From assembly GCA_022494885.1 (NCBI GenBank), contig JAGVSM010004930.1:1-64000 (forward strand): DNA of 64,000 nt, written 5' to 3'. The position numbers were made by a program, and so were the translations under genes. A model generated the notes under the pieces. The model did no database searches. It worked only from the letters and a program-made list of their open reading frames with translations, and was not told the origin of the DNA. This document shows, in pieces, positions 12,251 through 23,576 of this stretch. Position 1 is the first letter of the stretch. Each line of letters starts with the position of its first letter. Source of the DNA: Micrasema longulum (lineage: Eukaryota; Arthropoda; Insecta; Trichoptera; Brachycentridae).

Positions 12251-13329
12251 CAAAATATTTGATAAATTAATTTCAGAAAGAGATAAGATAATAATAATAA
12301 TACACATCAAAAACAGAGAAAAAATTGCATGAAAAAGAAAGTTTTATTACGACTTTAATAATTAGTTTTAAACAAAGCATTTAGAACGTTTTAAAATGAA
12401 ATGTTTTAATGTGGATATGATGTCTCACAGACCTGTGAAAATCTCTTGTGACGAGTTCTACACTAAATAACTATCTTCCCTCAAGTCTGGGTCTTCAAAA
12501 AACTACACTCGACAGTAAATTTTCATCGTTCTAATAAATGAACTTAGGTAGCATAAGATCTTAATGTAAATGATTAGTGTTTAATTGATTCGGGGTCTCT
12601 GACCTTTAATAAATAATTTTAAACGACTTAGATACCGCGGATCATTAGCGCGAGATAGTAAATAGTTAACTGCCACGAACATTGTTATAATGACGCCCAA
12701 CCCGCGTACGTGATAACGTGGCAACGCGACACGGCCATCACCTCAGTTAGCCAATCTTGGAGCGCATAGTGACACTTGCCTACTTCCTTACTTCCTTCAA
12801 TAGGGAGGAAGGAAGCGTTCACTATCGAACCTCGTCCTTTTATCTGGAAAGTGAAAACAGTACGAAAGCGCGATGGTCCTTATGTGTCACAATAATGCAT
12901 TTATTTTAATTTATAATAGGCATACATGATCTACCTCACGTTTTGTAGGTACTATAATTTTAGTTTGATTATAAGGATTTTTCGCGTAACAATTGAAATT
13001 GTTATTGTTTATCATTGCTGCACATGGCTAAATGGTAAACGTTATCCTAACAACAAAGTTCGTAGGTCAAGTGTGCCTAGAGTTTAATATCTTTGTGCCT
13101 GAGCATTGTAGAAAATGCAAGCCCGGCCAAAGAAGGCGCTGTCGAAGTTCTATAAAACAAAAACTGAATTCTTTTTTCCACGCCGACAGTCTCCGAACGA
13201 ATACGCGTTGTTAAAACTGTAAAGCTCTTGATATTCTATATATTAAATTATTCTTACTATTGTAAACTTGATAAAAAAAATATTTCTAAAAATAAAAACA
13301 ACGTACTATCATCGCTACTTTTTTTATAA
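12251..13329. other. No gene recognised; imperfect hairpin at 12767-12829
   Basis: At 12767-12829 ATAGTGA...TCACTAT brackets a CTTCCTT / AAGGAAG pairing. The surrounding 12640-12880 is GC-richer and unidentified. The open frame at 13032-13214 has no recognisable motif. Confidence 0.35.
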
Positions 13330-13560
13330 GCTCTGTAATTTTTTTAAAGACACCGCGCGTGACGTCACTAATTCTCTTCGGTGAGTTGTCCTGGTTGGTT
13401 AGTTGAGTTCCCAGAAACTACAATCAGTGGTTGATTTAGAAGAATTTCTTACGTCATTGATTAAATTAGCTCATTAAAAAAATAAATTATACATTTTAGA
13501 GAAACTTCGCAGAACAATTAAATGCTCCATTTTTTACCACGGGCAAAAAAAAAGTATTAT
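13330..13560 (+). mobile_element. MITE family C, degenerate fragment
   Basis: GCGCGTGACGTCACTAATTC, then AGAAACTTCGCAGAACAATT, AAATGCTCCATTTTTTACC follow the order of the complete copy at 15136-15553, but both ends are missing. Confidence 0.5.
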
Positions 13561-14224
13561 AAAGGTTCAGTACAATAAAAATTAAAAATAACATATTGAA
13601 TTGTCCCTGAAGCGTAAGACTAATTTTTGAAGCTTTGTTTTTGTTATAAAAAAACAGTGGTTTAATGTAGACATATTTTTATTATAAGTTTTGTTGAAAA
13701 TCTAATCACTCGTTTAATGCGGAATGAACCAATAAACAAATACAGGTATCCATAGGAATCTCGTACTTGTCATAATAACATGTTGCGGCGTGGACAAGTA
13801 TATCGCTATATTGGCAAATATTCAATAGCCACTACAAAAAACGACTCTTGTCATTCCGTTTACGGGCGGGACGTGATTGTTTTCCAAAATGCCGGTTTTT
13901 ACCTCTTTTCTGTGGGAATTACTGTCTGAGCTAACATTGAGATCAATATTTGTTCGGATTCCTCCGTCGGCGTCGGAGGCAGAAGTAGGAAGGCGGACAT
14001 CTGATTGACATACTCGTATCGGTGATTCCGCGCCATGAAAACATCATTTATTCGTTTTTACCAAACCAAAACCAAACCAGTATTTATAAGTTTTAATCAA
14101 TTTAGAAAGAGGAAGTTCAGTGGATTTATTTTATTTTTTAATTTGATAACAGACTATTAAACAAAGCCAATTGAAAAAAAATTCCTTATGTATCGTATTA
14201 TCAGCGGTATGATTTTTTAAAGTA

Positions 14225-14460
14225 TAATAATAAAAATACGTAAATATTTTTATTCCACTTTTATTTATAAATATTTACCAATGACCTATAGTGATTACAT
14301 AAAATTGTGATTTAGAACCTCTGATTGCACTTGCATATAACATAGAAATTTGTTAAGTCTCCCACCAGTCTGACGATGTCAGTCACGACGAAACTCGGTC
14401 ACTGGTAAAAAATTATAAATAAAAGTGGAATAAAACTACAGACGTATTTTTATTCATATA
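14225..14460 (+). mobile_element. Penelope-like end nested in the MITE, with inverted arms
   Basis: Left arm (about 14249-14293, TTCCACTTTTATTTATAAAT) is the inverse of the right arm (about 14398-14436, ATTATAAATAAAAGTGGAAT). The right arm carries the hammerhead-like core. Similar ACGTA...ATTTTTATT sequence on both sides may be a target duplication. Confidence 0.55.
14364..14406 (+). ncRNA. Hammerhead ribozyme motif, best copy
   Basis: Stem I 5' ACCAGU (14364-14369), CUGACGA box (14370-14376), one extra U, stem II GUC/GAC (14378-14380 with 14387-14389), GAAA (14390-14393), stem III AC/GU (14393-14394 with 14398-14399) closed by a 3-nt loop, cleavage triplet GUC (ends 14400), stem I 3' ACUGGU (14401-14406). 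Stem I pairs perfectly over 6 bp. Penelope-like retroelements are known to carry minimal hammerheads with tiny stem III. The extra base before stem II is a departure from the textbook core, and cleavage is not shown. Confidence 0.65.
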
Positions 14461-15135
14461 ATTAAAATGCGGTTCCAGCAAGAAATGTCAAAAACTCAAT
14501 TTTGTTAAGTTTTGTATTTCTGAAATCACTCCGCGTGTGACGTCTCAAGTTCTCTTCCGCTTCTTCTCGGTCAGTTCTGCCGATCGTTTCGTTGACCATA
14601 AGTAAACTGGAAATCTTCCACAACTCTCTTACCATTGGTTGATTCATATGTACTGGTGAAGTCGTTCAAAGTAGTTATTTTTTGTTAAAATATTATTGAT
14701 TTTTTTTTCGTTTGGTTTTAAGAAACTTTGCCGTATAATTTAATGCCCTAATTTTTAATAAATAAAACATTTTTTATACTTAATTTCCCGAAGGACCGAA
14801 GCTCCTTTTTTTGCTCCCCCATTTGCTCATCAGTTTTATAAAATATTCTTACCATCGCCCATTGAGGTAAAATATATAAAGATAACACTTCATACAAATC
14901 CGAGCTAAAAAGTCGTCCTCAAAGGACAAGGATTGACCAGCGGGGATAGCAAATATCGCCACGTCGACTTTGACAAGCAAAACAAGTAGTACAGTAAAAA
15001 GCACGGACTGTTTACATAGGTCTGCTGTAAGTTCTATTCAGTATGTCGCTCCCTTCCGCATACGCGGCACCATTGTTTATCGTTTTGCTTTACGCCCGAC
15101 TAACTGAGCAGGGCAGAGACACGAGATAATTCGCA

Positions 15136-15553
15136 AATGAGGAAGTTCAGTGGTTTTTTTTATTTGTTAATAGACTGTTAAACTAAGTCAAAACTTTTAA
15201 AAAAAAAAATTATATATCGTATTATCGGCGCTAGGATTTTTCAAAGTTTTGTATTTCTGAAATAACTCCGCGTATAACGTCAGAGGTTCATTTCCGCTCA
15301 TTCTCATTCAGTTCTTCCCATTGGTCCAGAAGCGACAAGCAGACCGGAAATCTTCCATAGCTCTCAGATCATAGGTTGATTCACATGAACCAGTGACGTC
15401 ATTTAAAGTAGTTTTTTTTTATCAAAATATTTTTTATTATTTTTTCTGTACATTTTCAAGAAACTTTGGCGTACAATTGAATGCTCTAATTTTTACCCTG
15501 CGTAAGAAAACATTTTTTGTATCCAATTTCCCGTAGGGCTGAAGTTCCTCATT
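15136..15553 (+). mobile_element. MITE family C, complete 418-bp reference copy
   Basis: Starts AATGAGGAAGTTCAG (15136-15150) and ends CTGAAGTTCCTCATT (15539-15553), inverted repeats matching at 14 of 15 positions. No open frame. Interior palindromic stretches and GTGACGTC-type blocks recur in all copies. Confidence 0.8.
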
Positions 15554-16019
15554 ATAACATATTCATAAGATGTTTTTTTTACATTAAAATAGCTATTTTA
15601 AACAAATATTGATTAAGAGTAGAACATTACTTGCCGGTTAAACCATCGCTTTTCCAAATCTATTTGTTTAGTATCATAGCGTACATATAAGCATTTTAGT
15701 AATTTCGAGGAGAAAAGTAGCTGGCAAACGCTCGCAACAGACTAAAGTCTGTTCCATCAAACATAGACCAATTGGCCGCAGGTTGAAGGAACATATTTCA
15801 AACGCTTATGTTTACTCTACCTCTCCATGTTATCATCATCTTTATCGAGAAAAATGAGATCATAATATAATAATATTAAACAGAGTAGCGACAGAGTAGC
15901 GACTCTCTTTGTCCAGGCGGATGAAAGAAAACCAGAACCCGGGACGAGTATTTTCGACTCGATGGTTACTCTCAGGTTAAAATCCTCGAAAAAGGAATCG
16001 AGGGAAAAAAATTCGCCTT
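15554..16019. other. No gene recognised
   Basis: A short tandem duplication AGAGTAGCGAC x2 (about 15890-15911) and an open minus-strand frame of 73 codons (15817-16038) with no motif. Confidence 0.35.
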
Positions 16020-16255
16020 GTAATGTAGTGTTTAGCACCTTCGCCTACCATGCTTGAGATCACGGGTTCGATTCCCGAGAAAGTTAACTCGAAATGACTG
16101 TTTGTATAGTGGCTTCACACAGCAATATTTCCCAGTCCCTGGACTGGCACTTGGCGCATAAGATCGGTCTATATGCTTCCTTCCTCAGACGATGGAGATG
16201 CGCTGCATTTATTTTCCCGATGCAGTGTCTTATGCACCATTAAATACAGATAGAT
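16020..16255 (+). repeat. tRNA-derived SINE (family G), near full length
   Basis: B box GGGTTCGATTCCCGAG at about 16063-16078 in a tRNA-like head, then a body with ACACAGCAATATTTCCCAG, CTTGGCGCATAAG and a tail GATGCAGTGTCTTATGCACC. Worn copies lie at 6340, 22996, 33608 and 37350, mostly on the minus strand. Confidence 0.65.
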
Positions 16256-16684
16256 AAATGATAACGAGGTATGCAGATTCGGTATTTTTCAACCGGTCGG
16301 ACACCAACAAACTATGAGAATTTTTGTACATAAGAGGATAAAACACGGGAATTCACTTTTTGCCGTTTTGAAGTTAAAAATACAGAAATTATCGCAATAA
16401 GCTGTTGTATACGTAAATAAAACACCAAAGTCCATTTTCGTTGTAAAAATGTTTTTTTAAGTTGAAATAAAAGTCTCAAGTCCACTTTGTTTTAATGTAA
16501 AAAAAACATCAGTAGTTCCAGATACACTATTGTAATGTTTTTTTATTTTTTTAAATCATTATTTTTACATTGAACGTTTTTTTGTAGGTTGAAATTATCT
16601 CATTTGGTTCAAAAGATATGATATTTTGGAAATCAAATCTTGTTTCCCGAATATTTCGTTCAATGTAACTCCTGTGGAAGGTAC

Positions 16685-17160
16685 AAATTTTACTATTAAT
16701 ATTTCTCTGGGAGCTAAGGATGTTACCTCTACCTCGCCCGAGGACAATCAGCTGTTACCTGTCACTATCAACACAAGTGACAGCTGTCAGTCTGACAGTT
16801 GACAGTTGCGGGGTAGCGCACAGTGAGCTCCCTGGCGCATGCGTGCGGACGTTTTGCATGAAAGTTTAGAATATCTACATACTCACACGCCGCACTCAAT
16901 TATATCGACAATATAGTATTCATTCGGCAGAACACAGGTACGCATACTGTTATTGTGCACTGACGTTCATAATATGTCAATATTATATGGGCCGTGTCAG
17001 GTTTACATTGAATTTTAATTGTTTTTACGGTCTTTATTAATTTGAAAACCACTCAGTGTAGGTGTAAGGTTTACTTACTGTAATTTAGCAGGCGTGAAGT
17101 GATGTTTGGTTTACTTTCGGACAGCTGAAACGGATCATTTAGTTGAGTAAGTTTCTCGCG
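16685..17160 (+). promoter_or_regulatory. Candidate promoter and untranslated first exon
   Basis: Five TGACAG/CTGTCA motifs cluster at about 16755-16810 (for example GTGACAGCTGTCAG and CTGACAGTTGACAGTTG), followed by GC-rich sequence, and a consensus donor GA|GTAAGTTT lies at about 17147-17152. No ATG frame of note precedes it. It could be a distal first exon of the chitinase 20 kb downstream, a separate non-coding transcript, or chance. Confidence 0.3.
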
Positions 17161-17179
17161 ATATTAGTGAAGAATTCTT

Positions 17180-17900
17180 TTTTTTAATTAAAAATTTTTC
17201 ATTGATAAACCCTTACGGGTTACATACATTTAAAAAATATATTTTTACTTTTAAAATTCACATTCTTCTGTTAAAAATAATATTTTTAGCATCTTTTGCA
17301 AAGATTGTCTGAGTCTTTTGTTTAGTTTTGTCTGGTAGTTTATTGTATAATTTCAGTCCATGGTTTATTAACCTCGATTGTCCTTTTCTCATTTGAGAAG
17401 GTTGTGTGTGATATTTTTCTGATATTCTCGTATTGTGTTCATGTTTACTACAGATTTTTCAAGTTTTGATTCTTCGTCTACAATTACATCAGTGGCTAAT
17501 TTATGAATAAATTTTAAGGATTCTAGTTTAAAGAGTTCAGTTACATTCAATTGTTTAGCTTGTTTAAAAAGTTCTTTAGTTGCTATTAGATAGAATAGGT
17601 CATATACTAACTTTATTATTTTATTTTGCTGTCTTTGTAGTCTGTTTACGTAATTTATATTTCCTGTTCCCCATAGTAGTTGCATATAACATATTTTAGT
17701 TTTTACATAGGCTTCGTACATTAGATTTTGTCCATTTTTGGAACACAGTTTTTAATTTTTAAAAAAAGACTCAATAATGTCACCACTTTGCTAATTAAAT
17801 TGTTGATATGAATTGTCCATGTCAATTGTCTGTCTATTGTTAGTCCTAAGTATTTACATGTTGAATTTCAGTTAGTCGTTCATTATTTATGACATTTTTT
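17180..17900 (-). pseudogene. LINE (jockey/CR1-like), 5' truncated (family D)
   Basis: Minus frames read KYLGLTIDRQLTWTIHINNL, then KTKICYMQLLWGTGNINYVN and RLQRQQNKIIKL, ending LFKLESLKFIHKLATDV. The 3' tail (17180-17400) recurs at 46740-46957 and 54530-54700. A frameshift near 17725 and missing polymerase core make it inactive. Confidence 0.8.
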
Positions 17901-18049
17901 TCTAGATTCAAAAAAATAAAAATATATTATAATAAATACATCAAGTAAATTTATAATTTGGTGTAACGATAGTGTTGTTGGGTTTGCACAGATATATATA
18001 TTTGTAATTTATTTAAAATCAACATCTAAATTTGTTGCAACAAAGAGTT

Positions 18050-18335
18050 AAAGCCTGTCTGAAACCTTTATCACGTGGGTGACATTCATCCGCCTGAACC
18101 AACTCACCTACTAGGCAACGCCTGAAAACAAATGATTCTTATACTTTTTATTTTACCAGCTAGTTTAAGTGACCACTTTAACCAGCCAATGACAGGTAAT
18201 AAGCTCTGTAAATGGGTAAACTATTATATTCCTTTCTAAAAAATGTTTTCCCTCTCTATTGCAACAGATTTAGATCTAAATTACTCCCTAGGGATGAAAT
18301 CCAGTCTGTCTACAAAGATTTGTGCCTTCTTAAAA
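18050..18335. repeat. Dispersed repeat family B, rearranged copy
   Basis: 18053-18126 is the inverse of the family start (CTAGGCAACGCCTGAAAAC vs 36337), while 18160-18335 runs forward through CAGCCAATGACAGGTAATAA and ends with CCCTAGGGATGAAATCCAG. Part of the element has been inverted or two copies meet head to head. Confidence 0.5.
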
Positions 18336-18497
18336 CATTGTTGATATAATTAACACGTTCAAAACACAAGTAAAATGAAAACAAAGGAGATTTTTAAACC
18401 ACTTATCATTTATTCAATTACTGACCGGTTTGTATAAAATAAAAAGGCGTATGAATTTTTAAGTATTAAAAAATTTGATTTTTTTTAAAGTAAAGGA

Positions 18498-18715
18498 ACT
18501 GAAATGCTAAAGGTTTCAGCTCCTTTACTTCACAAACGTTAACAGATGGAAGAGTTGAGGAAATGTGGATGTTTAAATATGGGCAGAATGGTGAATGTTA
18601 CGCAGTGTGTAAAGTGGTCACTTAAACCAGCCAATGACAGGTCATAAGCCCTGTAAATGCCTAGACTTCCATATTCTCTCCTCAATAATGTTTTCCCTCT
18701 CCGTTACAAAAAAAT
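18498..18715 (+). repeat. Dispersed repeat family B
   Basis: Order TTTCAGCTCCTTTACTTCAC, GAAGAGTTGAGGAAATGT, AACCAGCCAATGACAGG, ATAAGCCCTGTAAATGCC, TTTTCCCTCTCCGTTAC, shared with the copy at 36337-36570. No coding capacity; class unknown. Confidence 0.65.
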
Positions 18716-18959
18716 AGATATGTTCATTGTGATCGCTCAAACGCTTAGCATGTTTTTAAGCACGTCGACAGTTTTATGTGATTGAGCTACTGACTAGTAG
18801 GTAGATATGGATTGGGTTAAGAATTGGGCCGAACGTCTACACTTAAGGCGGACTTATCTCCGCTCGATTGCCTAATTTTGGATTTCATCTTGAAAGAAGA
18901 CATCGGGTCAACCTGAAGGTAACCAAAGTAAGTGAAAATATAAACAGTTTTGTGAAAAA

Positions 18960-19090
18960 TAGGTGGTCGCGTCGTCAGCATCATGGACTCACAGATCGGA
19001 AGTCCTAGGTTCGAACACCGCTTCGCACTCGATTCTCATATTTCAATTGACCAAAGAATTTGTGTAGAATGCAAATTCTTTATTTTTAAA
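18960..19090 (+). repeat. tRNA-derived SINE head
   Basis: GGTGGTCGCGTCGTCAGC...GTCCTAGGTTCGAACACCG looks like A and B boxes of a tRNA-derived promoter. The acceptor arms do not pair, so it is not a tRNA gene. Confidence 0.5.
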
Positions 19091-19488
19091 CAAAAAGATA
19101 CAAGTTAAATTTTATTGGCTTTACTCACCAAATTGATGACAAGTGACGTTACTAAAAAATATTTTATTTATTTTTTTGTGTGGTTTTCTTTAATGATTTA
19201 CCGTACAAGATTTTACCGCAAATATTGTGGTGGTGATTATCTACGAGTATATTTACGGATATGATTATTTATCAACAGTAAAACAAAGGCATTTGTTGAC
19301 ACGTCGTAAATTAGGATAAATTAATCATACAAACGAAATTCTGAGTAATACATTGTTTGTTAAACTTATATGGAAATAATAATTTTTAATATTAATGCCA
19401 ACATCATTTCTTTGTTGCATTATTTACGTTTTTGCTGAAGTTGGGTTCAAAAACACACAATCATTAAACCCCTAAAACTGGATAACAC

Positions 19489-19600
19489 AAATGAGGACGT
19501 TTAGTGGTTTTTTTTTCATTGTTTTGTTTTGTTAGTACGAAGATTGCTACTTAAGTTTTGAATATGTAAAATCTGATACTGCAAACAATGAAACCAATTG
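19489..19600 (+). mobile_element. MITE family C, 5' end only
   Basis: AATGAGGACGTTTAGTGG followed by a T run matches the family start with two or three changes; the rest has decayed. Confidence 0.4.
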
Positions 19601-19902
19601 CAAAAGACAAATCATTCTCCACCACGATAATAGAAGCTGTCAGACATCAGCTCAAACGAGTAAATTTTTGAGCATTCAAAACATTGAATTGATGAGTCAT
19701 CCGCAGTGGAGACCTGATTTGGCAGCCAAAGATTTTTCTTATTCCCGCATATCAAAAATAAATTGCGAGGTAAATGTTTTTTGATACAATAGCGTTTAGA
19801 TAAAATTTTCTTTGATAAGATGTTTTGTAAGTATTCAAATTTTTTTTTTTAAATTTCACATAATACACAATTTTATCATAGACACAATTATATGTTTTTT
19901 TA

Positions 19903-21330
19903 TGTCCCGACTTGATAGAAAATTCCGTGTTAAGTCGGGACTCTTCGATATATAAATCAAAAATATTTATTAACTTATTATATGGAATTAAAGGTAATTT
20001 GCTAAATTGGTTTAAAACATATTTGTTCGATAGAAATCTGTCAGTGAAAATAAATGATATATTATCATATAAATTTAAATCAGTTAGTGGAGTACCTCAA
20101 GGCTCGCATCTTGGTCCAGTGTTGTTTTTAATATTTATAAATGATGTAATTGATATATTTGATAATTTACATAATAATAAATTCTCATATTTGCAGATGA
20201 TATGAAAATATTCAAAGAGATAAAAAACATTAACGATTGTAACATTTTGTTCCATAATTTGTCCAAATTAAACATCTGGTGCCAACAAAATAAATTGCAA
20301 CTCAATATAAGCAAATGTCAAGCTATGAGATTCTATAAAATAAATAATCCTTTTCTATTTAATTATATGTTAAATCAAATTAAAATTACTAATGTTTTTA
20401 CCGTGAGCGATCTAGGTGTTTTGTTCGATTCGAAATTATTATTTAAAAAACACATTATTAAAATATCTAACAAAGCTGTAAAATCATTAGGATTTGTACC
20501 GTAACCGGAAAAGATTTTAATAATATAAACACATTAAAATATCTTTACACATCTCTAGTTAGAAGCCAACTAGATTATAATTCTCCTATATGGTCACCTT
20601 ATCAAATCACTTTCTCTAATTCTATTGAGAGAATTCAGAATAAGTTTTTTTGATGTATTAATTTTAATATGGTTTTTTCTAGTAATCAATTAAATAATAA
20701 CAAAGTTTTAGACTCTCTTAAATGAACTAAATTGCAAGAACGAAGAACATCGACCGACCTTACGATTTTATATAAAATAATAAAACCAATGTTTGATACC
20801 CCTGATCTACTGAAATTGATTTCATTATATGTACCACCTAGGTTAAGCAGAACATCTACAATACTTTATTGCCTAAATTCTCGAACGGTAGCTCAATATA
20901 ACTCACATATTTTTAGATTACAGAATACCGGGAATGAATATGCATCATATTTTGATATATTTAGTTTATCTCTGCTTAACTTAAAAAATAAAGTGACCAA
21001 CATATTTTTTATCAAAAAGAGCAAATCAACTTCAGGAGATTGGGATGGAATAGTTATAATTTGATTGATTCATGTATTTTGTTATTGTACAATTTCTTTA
21101 AAATATATATGTTATTGAATAATTAACAATTTTAAGTATATTCCTATTTAACACACACAAAATTAACGCCATTGTTTTAAAGGCATTTTTATAATATAAT
21201 GCCGTTCACATGAACGGCAATTTTATAGGTAAGCTTCTAATATAATCAACCTGTTGACATAACATTAGACATTTGTCCCGACTTACGAATTTCCTGTGTT
21301 AAGGCAGGATCTTTTTTATTACATGTTTTT
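19903..21330 (+). pseudogene. LINE (jockey/CR1-like) reverse transcriptase pseudogene between direct repeats
   Basis: Reads GIKGNLLNWFKTYLFDRNLS, then SGVPQGSHLGPVLFLIFIND, FADDMKIFKEI (intact FADD box, reached by a frameshift near 20190), VSDLGVLFDSKLLFKKHI, then YTSLVRSQLDYNSPIWSP after another frameshift near 20505. Stops follow. GTCCCGACTT...GTGTTAAG occurs just before (19903-19945) and just after (21274-21312) the body. Confidence 0.85.
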
Positions 21331-22327
21331 TTTTTATCGGATGGTATTAAATAAATTATACAATTAAAATCAATACAATAAACAATTAAAATCTGTAGTT
21401 ATGAATTGAAACTTTCGATTTACTTTGTTTTTTTTTATCTTGTTTTAATTACATTTATGAGCACACACTATTTTTACACGTGATTACTTTTTCCTTATGT
21501 TTAAAATATATTCAAGTAAATTGCTATTCTTAAATTTGAAATGTATTATTTTACTCTATTTTTTTACTTTAAAAAAAAAATTCTTTGAACTATTTTTTAT
21601 GTTTGTTATTTTATACAAATACAGTATTATGTCCGTACTCTTTTTATTTGATTATTAATTAAAACTAATGTCTGAGCACCCGTTGACAAACTATTATTGA
21701 ATAGTTTATCGGGACAAAATATATTTTAATACTTTGTATTCCTTATAATGTACTAACATTATAATAATGTGTATATTTTATTGAATAAAGTAATTTATAA
21801 TGTGTATAGTACGAGTATATTAATATTTCATACTCGATTTTTTTATATTTTTATTTTTAAGCACTCTTTATACCACATATGTATATGTCAATGGCAGAAA
21901 TGCCGTATATAAATAAATAAATAATGTACAGCACTTGTAACTACGCTTAACGTGTAAAAGTGTTGCCTTTTCATTTAATGAAAAAAAAAAAAACAGTATA
22001 CAAAATAATCAAAACAATATGCAAAATAATCAAAACAATATACAAAAGAATAATAGAAAAATGTAAAAAATAAAAATTTAAAAAAATTAATCAATTTATA
22101 AATCAAAAATTAAAAAATTTATGGTGAAAATTATTTTTTTTAAATTTATGAAAAATTAAAAATAATTATGAAATTATTTTTTTTTTTTTTTTTTAATTAA
22201 ATTGGTATTAAGCTTGGCGTGCTAGTTTTATTGATTATATGATAATTAAAGCGTATATTTACATAAACCTTCTGGTGTACTCGGATAAAAATAACACTCT
22301 ATCACCTGTCCATGAAAATACGTTTAT
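21331..22327. other. AT-rich non-coding; LINE-like tail and short tandem repeat
   Basis: At 21880-21920 TATATGTCAATGGCAG...AAATAAATAAATAA looks like a LINE 3' end, perhaps the true end of the element at 19.9 kb. At about 21995-22045 CAAAATAATCAAAACAATAT occurs in tandem. Poly-T lies at about 22172-22193. Confidence 0.45.
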
Positions 22328-22432
22328 CAGGGCTGGTATTCCGAACGCGTTTACAGCGCGCTATAATACGTATTTAGTACGTAAAAACGCGCTATACCGC
22401 GCTATAATTTCGTTTGGAATACCAGCCCTGGT
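22328..22432. mobile_element. Small palindromic MITE, hAT-like ends
   Basis: CAGGGCTGGTATTCCGAACG at the left is matched by CGTTTGGAATACCAGCCCTG at the right; inside, CGCGCTATAATACG and its relatives repeat. CAGGG-type ends suggest hAT (inference). The 95-codon open frame that crosses it is an artefact. Confidence 0.7.
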
Positions 22433-22659
22433 CACTTTTCTAATCACAATTCTAGCACCGTACGCCTTTACTAATACAAATGGTGATGAATGTTTGATTT
22501 CAACAATAAATTTTATAACTTTTTAACCCACATTTGTGGCTGATTCATACGTGTAATAAATTTACAGCGAAGGTTAGGTGAACTATTTCTAATTAAATCA
22601 AATTGTTTTCATGGGAGGGTTAGTCAAAATAGTTTAAACAACAATGTTTTGAGTGTGTC

Positions 22660-22865
22660 CAAATGTTGGTAGACAGGCTGGATTTCCTCCCCTGGGAGTT
22701 ATTTAGATATAAATTTTCCTCCCCTGGGAGAGAACACATTTTCTAAAAGGGAATATGGAAGTCTAGGCATTTATCTGGCGTTGGCTGGTTTAAGTAGCCA
22801 ATCGACACCCTGCGTAAAATTAGCCTATCTGCCTATGTTTAAACATATACGAGTATGTTTTAAGA
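22660..22865 (-). repeat. Dispersed repeat family B, minus strand
   Basis: GGGAATATGGAAGTCTAGGC and the reversed block AGGCTGGATTTCCTCCCCTG match the family in reverse. CTCCCCTGGGAG is duplicated inside (22688-22735). Confidence 0.6.
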
Positions 22866-22889
22866 AATGTTCCCAGCTTCATAAAAGAA

Positions 22890-23384
22890 AATTTTCCATG
22901 AAGCTCAAAAAGATTATTAAATATAAAAAATATCGATTAAAATGAAATAAATCAATACAAACGACATTCAAACTCCACTGGATCAATATTCATTCTCATA
23001 ATGGTGCATAGGGCACTGCACCGGTACACGAATCGCAACGTATCTTTATCCATTTTTGTTACAAAGGGTAAGATGACTATGCAATATTCTAGTATTAAAA
23101 CATCTTTTTAAATCAATCATTTATATCAACCATGTCGAATCGAAACCGAGATCCCTTGCATGGTAAACAAACGCGCTGACCATTACAAAATTAAATTACA
23201 TTTATAATATTGGTATGGATATAAAGTATGAAAAAAATATTATCTCTGTTTTAAATGTTTCAAGTTTTACAAAAGTAAAGTTATCTATGAAGCTCATAAA
23301 GCTGCTTCAAGATAAAAAAATATCGGTTTAAATGAAATAAATCAATTCACACGACATTCAAACTTTACTTTATCAATATTCATT
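22890..23384. repeat. Two 100-bp direct repeats on either side of a SINE
   Basis: Blocks 22890-22994 and 23281-23384 share CATGAAGCTC / ATGAAGCTCA, TAAATGAAATAAATCAAT and ACGACATTCAAACT...ATCAATATTCATT. Between them is a minus-strand family G SINE (22996-23185, reversed B box near 23140 and GCGCTGACCATTAC). Confidence 0.6.
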
Positions 23385-23576
23385 TGGAGTTATTTCTAAG
23401 GTCCGTGGTCCCATTGTGTTCTAAGACTGCCGGTCTCATGCAGAAAAAAGATAACCATTAGCGTCTTGTAATTGTTTTAAGGAAACAAAATGATACGTTC
23501 TTAAAATGCAAACAGTCTTGAGGTTTTGTTGGCTAAATTGCTCAAAGAATCTTTGTTTATTTTGTATTCGATTGTC

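Larger units (their letters stand above)
14106..14806 (+). mobile_element. MITE family C copy split by a Penelope-like insertion
   Basis: Left part 14106-14221 and right part about 14485-14806 are together a near-complete copy of the 15136-15553 element (GGAAGTTCAGTGG...GGACCGAAGCTCC). Between them lies an unrelated block with the hammerhead-like motif. The MITE was therefore there first. Confidence 0.7.

Noticed and set aside
22239..22526. 95-codon open frame
   Set aside because: Most of it runs through a palindromic MITE; the translation mirrors the palindrome.
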